Of a DNA stretch of 7,663 nucleotides, positions 1 to 5,800 are shown piece by piece. The notes under the pieces were generated by a model, which was not told the DNA's origin, made no database searches, and saw nothing but the letters and a program-made list of their open reading frames with translations. This DNA is from Thermoplasmata archaeon (GTDB taxonomy: Archaea; Thermoplasmatota; Thermoplasmata; Lutacidiplasmatales; UBA184): assembly GCA_022749905.1 (NCBI GenBank), contig JAKIWU010000065.1, positions 1 to 7,663 on the forward strand, given 5' to 3'. A program made the position numbers and the translations under genes. Each line of letters starts with the position of its first letter. The first letter of the stretch is position 1.

Positions 1-256
1 AGTCGACGGTACGGATTGATGCCTCCGGATGCGCGAGGAGCAGCGGAAGGAGGTCGGCCGCGCCGGGGAGCAGGGGTCGGCCCGCGCCCTCCCAGTGCTG
101 GCCGACCTTCCGTGCGCCGCACGTGGGGCAGAGGACGATCGTCGGGCGTTCCGGCGCGCGCACGAGCGGGGTGCGCTCCGCGAAGCAGTCGGTGCAGACC
201 CCCTCGACGATCGGGCGGTCCGACCGGCCGCAGACGACGCAGAACTCCCCGGCCAT
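1..256 (-). CDS. nmd3: NMD3-family protein, N-terminal fragment (gene runs off the left edge)
   Basis: The first 85 codons of a protein resembling archaeal NMD3. In eukaryotes Nmd3 is the 60S ribosomal-subunit export adaptor; the archaeal form keeps the N-terminal zinc-binding and ribosome-binding part and is presumed to act in large-subunit maturation or quality control. Visible here are CxxC pairs at C6/C9 (FCVVCG), C21/C24 (VCTDCF) and C43/C46 (LCPTCG), followed by G52-x-x-W55. That is the usual opening of the family: two short zinc ribbons within the first 60 residues. I chose the ATG at 256 because it precedes FCVVCG by four residues, as is typical. No good Shine-Dalgarno motif precedes it. 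It begins 11 nt after the stop of the DUF424 gene, so it is probably translated from the same transcript. The remaining roughly three quarters of the protein lies outside the window. Family assignment rests on motif pattern alone. Confidence 0.82.
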   Translation of the reverse strand, partial: MAGEFCVVCGRSDRPIVEGVCTDCFAERTPLVRAPERPTIVLCPTCGARKVGQHWEGAGRPLLPGAADLLPLLLAHPEASIRTVD

Positions 257-267
257 CGTTGCCGCCG

Positions 268-588
268 TCAGTGGAAGACCGTGAAGATCTCGACGTGCGG
301 GACGCCCCCGAGGCGGCCCGCCTGGCCCTTGTCGACGAACCCTTCGGCCTCGGCGACCTCGACCGTCCTCGGCCCGAGGAGGTTCGCGATCGTCGCCTGA
401 CGGAGCGCGTCGAGGAGTTCCCGGCGGCTGACGGAGCGCTCGCCGTAGAACTGGCTCGCGACGGTGACGCGGTGCCCTGCGGTGCCGATCGGAAGTTGCT
501 GTCCGAGGAGCTCGGCGTCGCACGCGGCGACGACCACCTCGGCGCGGACCCTGTGGATCCGCATGACGATGCCCCCATCCGCGCTCAT
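268..588 (-). CDS. DUF424 family protein (archaeal, function unknown)
   Basis: A 106-residue soluble protein that I recognise as DUF424, a small archaeal family of unknown function. Supporting motifs in order are the opening strand MRIHRV (9-14), CDAELLG (23-29), FYGE (47-50), the most characteristic block ATIANLLG (65-72), and GVPHVEIF (95-102). Length is normal for the family. There is no signal peptide or membrane segment. Two ATG starts are possible, at 588 and at 564 (just before RIHRV). The upstream one has GGAG at a good distance and is preferred; the downstream one gives the N-terminus more usual for the family. It sits 61 bp after mcm and 11 nt before nmd3, which suggests co-transcription with the ribosome-linked gene and hints at a translation- or ribosome-related role. 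That is guilt by association only. Confidence 0.85.
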   Translation of the reverse strand: MSADGGIVMRIHRVRAEVVVAACDAELLGQQLPIGTAGHRVTVASQFYGERSVSRRELLDALRQATIANLLGPRTVEVAEAEGFVDKGQAGRLGGVPHVEIFTVFH

Positions 589-594
589 CGGGTT

Positions 595-598
595 CTCC
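595..598 (-). promoter_or_regulatory. Shine-Dalgarno for the DUF424 gene
   Basis: GGAG on the minus strand ends 6 nt before the ATG at 588. It supports that start over the internal ATG at 564, which has only a G-run upstream. Confidence 0.5.
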
Positions 599-618
599 GG
601 GACCCCGACCGGCCCGGC

Positions 619-630
619 CCTTCAAATCCC
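619..630 (-). promoter_or_regulatory. Weak TATA-like element upstream of DUF424-nmd3
   Basis: In the 61-bp gap after mcm, the minus strand reads GGGATTTGAAGG, the only A/T-rich stretch in an otherwise G/C-rich spacer. Its centre is about 36 nt before the DUF424 ATG, so a transcript started about 26 nt downstream would have a leader of roughly 10 nt. There is no clear BRE. The gap could equally be read through from mcm, and no U-rich terminator is seen. Confidence 0.22.
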
Positions 631-649
631 TTCGGAGTCGCCGCGGGGT

Positions 650-2773
650 CTAGAAGCGGACGAGTTGCCACTGGCCCGGGCGCTTCTCCATGACCTCGCC
701 TTGGTTGCGGAGCGAGTGGATCAGCGCGTCCGTCCGATGCGGCGGGACGCCCCGCCGCTCCCCCTCCGCTTTCAGCTCGTCGAGGGAGAAGGTGCCGCCT
801 TTCGCATCCTGAAGCTCCCGCATGATGTCCATGAGGACCTCCACGCGCTCGCGCTGGCTGTGCGAGACGCCCGTGGAGACGACGTCGATGTCGAGCTTCC
901 CTTCGACCGAGGAGACGCGCCGCAGGTACCCCTCGACGATCCGGGTGGCCCGGTCGGCGTCCTCGCTCGAGACGACCGGGGAGAGGCGTGCCCGCGCGGC
1001 CGCCTCGCTCAGGCGGACGAGCGCCTCGAGCTGGCGCGCCGTGATCGGGACCGGCGAGTTCGGCTCCTCGCCCTGCTTGCGGACGCGCACATAGAACTCC
1101 TCGAGCGTGGAGAGCGCGTCCTTCGAGAGGACCGGGCGGATGTTGCGCCGCGCGTAGGCGATGTATTTCTTGAGGAGGTCGGGGGAGAACGGCGCGCCGC
1201 CGCTGGCCACGGTGGGCGCGAAGCCTTGGGAGGCCGCCCGTGCTTCGCCCTCCTGGTGGGAGAGGAGGATCCGACTCGCGAGGAAGCGGTCCCGCTCCTC
1301 CTCGGGGTGGTCCTGGATCGAGTAGATCACGTCGAACCGGGAGAGGAGCGTGGGCGGGAGGTCGATCTGCTCGGCGATCGTCCGGTCCGCGGTGAAGCGA
1401 CCCCACTTCGGGTTCGCCGCAGCGAGCACCGGGCAGCGCGCGTTCAAGGTGGCGGTGATGCCGGCCTTGGCGATCGAGACCGTCTGCTGCTCGAGCGCCT
1501 CGTGCATCGCGGAACGGTCGTCGGGGCTCATCTTGTCGAGCTCGTCGACCACCGCGATCCCGCCGTCGGAAAGGACGAGCATCCCGGCTTCGAGCATCCA
1601 TCGTCCGCCGCCGAAGTCGTCCTTCACGGCGGCTGCGGTAAGCCCGGCGGCCGTGGCGCCCTTTCCGCTCGTGTAGATGCCCCGCGGGGCGACGTCGGCG
1701 ACGTTCCGGAGGAGTTGGCTCTTCGCGGTCCCGGGGTCCCCGACGAGGAGCACGTGGATGTCGCCGCGGACGCGGATCCCGTCGGGGTGCTTCTTCTCGA
1801 CCCCGCCGAAGAGCTGGAGGGCGATCGCCTCCTTCTCCTCCTCGAGGCCCTTGATCGTCGGCGCGAGCGAAAGGACCACCTTGTCGACGATGGTCGGGTC
1901 CCCGCGGAAGGAGAGGATGACGCGCTCCTCCTCCTCCGAGATCGCAATCTCGTCGTACTCCCGCTGCTGGTACTCGAGCGAGTTCCCCAAGACCATGAGG
2001 TCGAACGTCGTCGACCGGACGAACCCGCCCTTCACCTGGGAGGCACGCTGGAGGCTCTTGAGCGTCCCATTGACGACGATCCGGTTCCCCGGGATCACCT
2101 TCCCCGTGAGGTCCTCGGTGAGGAGGACCGTGAGGCCCTGCGGGTGCGCACCGCCCTTGAGAGCCTCGGGGTTCTCCTGGATCTCGATCCGCTGCGAGTC
2201 GATGTAGGTGGAGCGTTCGGGGAGGAGCCGGAACCTCGTGCGGCTCGCCGGCTTCCCGCAGCCTCCCTGGGCCGTCGGGCATTCGATCGGCTCCCGGAAG
2301 ACGAGCGAGCCGTCTTCCTGGATCTCCCGGATCTGGGTGCCGCAGGCCAAGCAGGCGAAGACGGCCTCCTTGATCTGGGGGCGAACTTCCGTCGCCTTCC
2401 GGACGATCCCGTCGAGCGCGACGAAACGATTGAGATCCGCCTCGCGGATCATCCGGATGAGCCGGTGCGCCGTCGAGGGGAGTCCGGTTACCCGAAGCCG
2501 GAGACCCGCCGTCTCGGGCCCGGCAACGGGGATGAGCTCCCGCATCGCGCCCGCGCCGGACAGCAGGACGTCCTCGGGTCGCTCGAGGAGGAGATCGCCG
2601 AGGGCGGTGTCGGCGCCCTCGATCTGCGAGAACGGGACCTCGAGGGATCGCTCCTCGGGAAAACGGTCCGCGAGCTCGAGGATCCTCGGGCGGAGGCCCG
2701 CCTCCTCGAAGACGGCGCTCCAACGCCCCGAGAGCTCGAGCGGTGCGGGCAGGCTCCTTCCTACGACCGCCAT
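650..2773 (-). CDS. mcm: Replicative DNA helicase MCM
   Basis: A 707-residue minichromosome maintenance helicase, the archaeal fork helicase, which forms a homohexamer that unwinds DNA 3'-5' using ATP. Domains in order: N-terminal helical A domain (about 1-100); OB fold (about 100-275) carrying a zinc site C141-x2-C144 and C165-x6-C172, and the DNA-binding N-terminal hairpin (about 242-262); AAA+ core (about 290-590); C-terminal winged helix (about 640-707). Catalytic landmarks are Walker A GDPGTAKS (345-352), the helix-2 insert (about 371-405), Walker B VVDELDKM (408-415), the presensor-1 hairpin with K436, sensor 1 N454 (AAANP), arginine finger R479 in LLSRFD, and sensor 2 R580 in PITARQ. 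All key residues are present and there is no intein. The ATG at 2773 lies 14 nt after aspS, with a G-rich element about 10 nt upstream of it, pointing to translation from the pyrG-aspS-mcm transcript. Length is typical for an archaeal MCM. Confidence 0.97.
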   Translation of the reverse strand: MAVVGRSLPAPLELSGRWSAVFEEAGLRPRILELADRFPEERSLEVPFSQIEGADTALGDLLLERPEDVLLSGAGAMRELIPVAGPETAGLRLRVTGLPSTAHRLIRMIREADLNRFVALDGIVRKATEVRPQIKEAVFACLACGTQIREIQEDGSLVFREPIECPTAQGGCGKPASRTRFRLLPERSTYIDSQRIEIQENPEALKGGAHPQGLTVLLTEDLTGKVIPGNRIVVNGTLKSLQRASQVKGGFVRSTTFDLMVLGNSLEYQQREYDEIAISEEEERVILSFRGDPTIVDKVVLSLAPTIKGLEEEKEAIALQLFGGVEKKHPDGIRVRGDIHVLLVGDPGTAKSQLLRNVADVAPRGIYTSGKGATAAGLTAAAVKDDFGGGRWMLEAGMLVLSDGGIAVVDELDKMSPDDRSAMHEALEQQTVSIAKAGITATLNARCPVLAAANPKWGRFTADRTIAEQIDLPPTLLSRFDVIYSIQDHPEEERDRFLASRILLSHQEGEARAASQGFAPTVASGGAPFSPDLLKKYIAYARRNIRPVLSKDALSTLEEFYVRVRKQGEEPNSPVPITARQLEALVRLSEAAARARLSPVVSSEDADRATRIVEGYLRRVSSVEGKLDIDVVSTGVSHSQRERVEVLMDIMRELQDAKGGTFSLDELKAEGERRGVPPHRTDALIHSLRNQGEVMEKRPGQWQLVRF

Positions 2774-2787
2774 GCGAGCGAATCCCC

Positions 2788-4089
2788 CTACGGCTCGAGC
2801 CGATAACGGTCCCGGGGGAAGAGCCGGCTCTCCCGGATGTTGGGGAGCCCTGCGAGAACCTTGACGAGCCGGTCCACGCCGAAGCCGAAGCCCCCGTGCG
2901 GGGGCATGCCGAAGCGGAAGGCCTCGAGATAGCTCGCGAAGCCTGAGGGATCGAGGCCCGCGGATCGGAGGTTCGCCTCCAGGCGGTCGAGCCGGTGCTC
3001 CCGAGGGCCACCGCTCGCGAGCTCGAGATCGCGGTGGTAGAGGTCGAAGTAGCCCGTGAGGGACGGATCGCTCTCCTGGCGTTCGGCGTAGAAGGTCTTC
3101 GCCTTCACGCTCGTGGGGAACTCGGTGAGGAAGTAGTACGGGGCTCCGAACTTCTCCTGCACGACCTCCGCGAGCCGCTTCTCGTCGTCGGCACCGAGAT
3201 CCCGTGGAGGGCCCGAACGCCCGAGCCAGCCGGCGGCCTCGGCGAACGGGATCCTCGGGAAGGGGGTGCTCGGCGCGGCGAGCCGTTCGGAAGCCGAGGG
3301 ACCAAGGGCGGTTCGCGTGTGGGCGAGGGCTTGGAGGACCACGGTCTCGAGAAGGGCGCGGATCGCCTCGGCGCCGTCGGGGAACGCCATCTCGGCATCG
3401 AGGCTCGTGAACTCGGTGATGTGCCGGACCGTGTCCGAGGGCTCCGCACGGAAAGCCGGAGCGATCTCGAACACCCGCTCGAAGCCCGAGGAGATGAGCA
3501 TCTGCTTGTAGAGCTGGGGGCTTTGCGCGAGGTAGGCCTGCTCGCCGAAGTAGTCGACCGCGAAGAGCGTCGCGCCGCCCTCCGCGCCCTGACGGAGGAG
3601 CTTCGGGGTCTCGACCTCGAGGAAGCCTTCCGAGGCAAGGGCGGAGCGCAGGCCCGCAAGGATGTGGGCGCGCAGCTCGAAGATCCCGCGCACCTCGGGC
3701 TTGCGGAGATCGATCACCCGGTGGTTCAACCGCGTGTCGAGCTCCGTGGGAACCTTGTCGATGATCCCGAGGGGGAGGGGGCTTTCCGACCGCGAGACGA
3801 CCGAGACCGTCGTGGGCAGGAGTTCCACGCCGCGGTTCGACTTCTGGGAAAGCTGGACCCGGCCCTCGACGAGAACGACCGACTCCCTCGGGAGGGAACT
3901 GAGGAGTTCGAAGAGCGCGGGGTCGCTGACGCCCTTCTTCAGGGTGACCTGGCTCGTGCCGCTGCCGTCGCGCACCAGCGCGAAGGCGACGCCGCCGAGC
4001 GCCCGGTAGTCCTCGAGATGGCCCCCGATCCGGACGGTGGCCCCGTCCAGCTGGGCGAGCTCACGCGCGAGTCGGCGTGGGGGCGGCAT
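2788..4089 (-). CDS. aspS: Aspartyl-tRNA synthetase (archaeal type; Asp or Asp/Asn specificity unresolved)
   Basis: A 433-residue class IIb synthetase that activates L-aspartate with ATP and transfers it to tRNA-Asp, or to both tRNA-Asp and tRNA-Asn if non-discriminating. The N-terminal OB-fold anticodon-binding domain (about 15-105) contains RIGGHLEDYRALGG. Motif 1 is around GFLEVETPKL (155-164), followed by the substrate-site block QSPQLYKQ (189-196). Motif 2 is at about 203-236 with FRAE at 213-216, the SGG-x-REHR block at 359-366, and motif 3 is GFGFGVDRL (400-408) with ATP-binding R407. It ends NIRE...LFPRDR...LEP, as archaeal AspRS usually do. Length is normal, without the bacterial GAD insertion. 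The ATG at 4089 is fixed by a near-perfect Shine-Dalgarno inside the end of pyrG and gives a 29-bp overlap. Oddities: P362 where Gln is usual in SGGQREHR, and E26/N85 at the anticodon-recognition positions. Confidence 0.96.
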   Translation of the reverse strand: MPPPRRLARELAQLDGATVRIGGHLEDYRALGGVAFALVRDGSGTSQVTLKKGVSDPALFELLSSLPRESVVLVEGRVQLSQKSNRGVELLPTTVSVVSRSESPLPLGIIDKVPTELDTRLNHRVIDLRKPEVRGIFELRAHILAGLRSALASEGFLEVETPKLLRQGAEGGATLFAVDYFGEQAYLAQSPQLYKQMLISSGFERVFEIAPAFRAEPSDTVRHITEFTSLDAEMAFPDGAEAIRALLETVVLQALAHTRTALGPSASERLAAPSTPFPRIPFAEAAGWLGRSGPPRDLGADDEKRLAEVVQEKFGAPYYFLTEFPTSVKAKTFYAERQESDPSLTGYFDLYHRDLELASGGPREHRLDRLEANLRSAGLDPSGFASYLEAFRFGMPPHGGFGFGVDRLVKVLAGLPNIRESRLFPRDRYRLEP

Positions 4090-5695
4090 CGGGCGGCACC
4101 TCCTTGCGCGCGAGCGCCGCCCGCACGAGCGCGAGGTAGAGCGGGTGCGGGGCCTCGGGGCGGGAGAGAAACTCGGGGTGGTACTGTACGCCGAGGAAGA
4201 ACGGGTGTTCGGGGATCTCGAGCACCTCGACGCGTCCGTCGGCCGAGCGACCGCTCACCTCGAGACCGTGGGATCGGAACCGGTCGAGGTAGGCGGGATT
4301 GATCTCGTAGCGGTGGCGATGCCGCTCCCAAATCTCGGTCCGCTCGTAGATCTTCGCCACCCGGGACTCCTCGGTGAGCGAGATCTTCTGGGCGCCGAGC
4401 CGCATCGACCCGCCGAGTTCCCCCACGGTCTTCTGCTGCTCGAGGAGACAGACGACGGGGTCGGAGGTGTGCGGATCGACCTCGGTGGAGTTCGCCTTCG
4501 GAAGCGCGAGGACATTCCGGGCGAACTCGATCGCCGCCATCTGGAAGCCGTAACAAACCCCGAGGTACGGGATTCCACGGGTGCGGCAGATCTCGATCGC
4601 CCGGAGCTTCCCCTCGACGCCGCGGGGTCCGAATCCCCCTGGAACGAGGAGCGCGTCGGAACGTTCGAGGCGCTGGAGCGCTGCGGCATCGCGCGGCAGG
4701 TCTTCCGCATCGTACCACGAGAGGTGGATCTGGCAGCCGAGCCGGCCCTGGACGTGGTGGAACGCCTCGGTGTGGGAGAGATAGGAGTCGCGGAGCTCGG
4801 TGTACTTCCCCACGACGGCGACCTCGACCGAACCCTCGCCGCGGCGGTACGTCTCGAGGAAGTTCTTCCACTGCGTGAAGTCGGGCTCGCGGTCCGGAAG
4901 GCCGAGGAGACGGGTGAGGTGCGTGCCGACCCCCTGCGCTTCGAGCACGAGCGGCACGTCGTAGATGAGGCCCTGGTCCGGCACGGAGATGACCGCCTCG
5001 GGGGGCACGTCGCAGAAGAGGGAGATCTTCGCCTTGATCTCGGGGGCGAGAGGGGCGGGACCGCGTGCGACGATCATCGTCGGGCGGATGCCGATCGCGC
5101 GGAGCTCGCGGACGGAGTGTTGGGTAGGCTTGGTTTTCGCCTCCCCCACGGGGCCGACCACCGGGACCAGCGTCGTGTGCACGAACGCCATCGCGCCCTC
5201 GCCGAGCTCGTAGGAGAGCTCGCGGAGCGCCTCGAGGAAGGGCATCGATTCGATGTCGCCGACCGTGCCGCCGACCTCGACGAGGACGACCTCGGCGCCC
5301 GAGGCAAGCGCGGCCTCTCGGATCGAACGCTTGATCTCGCCCGTGACATGGGGGATGATCTGGACGGTGTTGCCGAGGTAGTCCCCGCGGCGCTCCTTCT
5401 CGATGACCGCGCGGTAGATCTTCCCGGTGGTGATGTTGTGCGAGCCCACGAGGCTCTGCCCCAGGAAACGCTCGTAATTGCCGAGGTCGAGATCGGCCTC
5501 CGTTCCGTCGTCGAGCACGAACACCTCCCCGTGCTGGTACGGGTTCATCGTGCCCGCGTCGACGTTCAGGTACGGATCGATCTTGATGATGGTGACCGTG
5601 ATCCCGCGCGCCTTCAGGAGGCGCCCGAGCGAGCTCGTGGTGATGCCTTTCCCGAGGCCGGAAATGACTCCGCCGGTCACCACGACGACCTTCAC
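4061..5695 (-). CDS. pyrG: CTP synthase (glutamine-hydrolysing)
   Basis: A 544-residue CTP synthase that aminates UTP to CTP with ATP and glutamine, the last step of de novo CTP synthesis, and is normally a cytosolic tetramer. The N-terminal amidoligase domain (about 1-265) has the P-loop GGVISGLGKG (8-17), the KIDPYLNVDAGTMNP block (38-52), metal ligand D70 in DLDLGNYERF, and E140 in VEVGGTVGDIES. The class I glutamine amidotransferase domain (about 290-530) has the oxyanion region PGGFGPRG (352-359), nucleophile C381 in GVCYGFQ, and the His506/Glu508 pair in QYHPEF. Start is GTG at 5695, preceded by GAGG about 8 nt upstream. Length is normal. The final residues (APTPTRA) form a short low-complexity tail overlapping aspS. 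It is first in the pyrG-aspS-mcm run, after a 105-bp gap. The residue after C381 is Tyr rather than the common Leu. Confidence 0.97.
   Translation of the reverse strand: MKVVVVTGGVISGLGKGITTSSLGRLLKARGITVTIIKIDPYLNVDAGTMNPYQHGEVFVLDDGTEADLDLGNYERFLGQSLVGSHNITTGKIYRAVIEKERRGDYLGNTVQIIPHVTGEIKRSIREAALASGAEVVLVEVGGTVGDIESMPFLEALRELSYELGEGAMAFVHTTLVPVVGPVGEAKTKPTQHSVRELRAIGIRPTMIVARGPAPLAPEIKAKISLFCDVPPEAVISVPDQGLIYDVPLVLEAQGVGTHLTRLLGLPDREPDFTQWKNFLETYRRGEGSVEVAVVGKYTELRDSYLSHTEAFHHVQGRLGCQIHLSWYDAEDLPRDAAALQRLERSDALLVPGGFGPRGVEGKLRAIEICRTRGIPYLGVCYGFQMAAIEFARNVLALPKANSTEVDPHTSDPVVCLLEQQKTVGELGGSMRLGAQKISLTEESRVAKIYERTEIWERHRHRYEINPAYLDRFRSHGLEVSGRSADGRVEVLEIPEHPFFLGVQYHPEFLSRPEAPHPLYLALVRAALARKEVPPDAAPTPTRA
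4097..4105 (-). promoter_or_regulatory. Strong Shine-Dalgarno for aspS, embedded in pyrG
   Basis: The minus strand reads AAGGAGGTG, ending 7 nt before the aspS ATG at 4089. It is an extended match to the anti-Shine-Dalgarno end of archaeal 16S rRNA and the best such motif in the window. It fixes the aspS start even though that puts the start codon inside pyrG. Confidence 0.8.
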
Positions 5696-5703
5696 AAGGC
5701 AAA

Positions 5704-5707
5704 CCTC
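5704..5707 (-). promoter_or_regulatory. Shine-Dalgarno for pyrG
   Basis: GAGG (followed by T) lies 8 nt before the GTG codon at 5695. It supports GTG as the start, consistent with the family's N-terminus MKxVxVTGGVxSGLGKG. Confidence 0.5.
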
Positions 5708-5724
5708 GGGCGGGTAGCGGGGCC

Positions 5725-5738
5725 GCTCCTTAAAGGAG
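5725..5738 (-). promoter_or_regulatory. Possible TATA element of pyrG inside a small inverted repeat
   Basis: The minus strand reads CTCCTTTAAGGAG around 5726-5738, a 13-nt inverted repeat (CTCCTT/AAGGAG arms around one central base) whose middle is the only A/T-rich hexamer in the gap. Its centre is about 37 nt before the pyrG start, compatible with an archaeal TATA box and a leader of about 11 nt that just includes the Shine-Dalgarno. A clear BRE is missing. The symmetry could also bind a regulator. Confidence 0.3.
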
Positions 5739-5749
5739 ATGGCGTGAGG

Positions 5750-5762
5750 TCGCGAAACGCGA
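5750..5762. repeat. Short hairpin-forming inverted repeat in the pyrG upstream gap
   Basis: TCGCG-AAA-CGCGA, a perfect 5-bp stem with a 3-nt loop, lies between the stop of the zinc-ribbon gene and pyrG. No U-run follows on the minus strand, so it does not look like an archaeal U-rich terminator. At this GC content such short stems arise by chance. Confidence 0.3.
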
Positions 5763-5773
5763 GGGCGGTGGGC

Positions 5774-5792
5774 CCGGGAAGCGTCCGGGAAG
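5774..5792. repeat. 8-bp direct repeat, 11-bp period
   Basis: CCGGGAAG occurs at 5774-5781 and again at 5785-5792, offset by 11 bp or about one helical turn, just downstream of the zinc-ribbon gene and some 40 bp upstream of the putative pyrG TATA. The phasing would suit a protein-binding pair, but two copies of a GC-rich octamer are weak evidence. Confidence 0.3.
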
Positions 5793-5800
5793 GAGCGACT

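Noticed and set aside
650..2773. Possible intein in mcm, a known insertion site in archaea
   Set aside because: The Walker A, Walker B and sensor segments are continuous and the length is normal for an uninterrupted MCM.
464..2806. 780-residue open frame on the plus strand, opposite mcm
   Set aside because: It mirrors mcm. The high GC at third positions suppresses stops on the opposite strand, and its translation is Arg/Asp/Glu/Leu-rich with no recognisable domain.
585..3011. 808-residue open frame on the minus strand in another phase over mcm and the end of aspS
   Set aside because: Arg/Pro/Gly-rich shadow crossing a gene boundary; mcm in the same region has all helicase motifs.
3939..5702. 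587-residue minus-strand frame overlapping pyrG
   Set aside because: Arg/Pro-rich out-of-phase shadow; pyrG has complete catalytic motifs in its own phase.
5750..5762. Hairpin as a transcription terminator after the zinc-ribbon gene
   Set aside because: No U-run follows it on the minus strand, and archaeal termination depends mainly on U-tracts.
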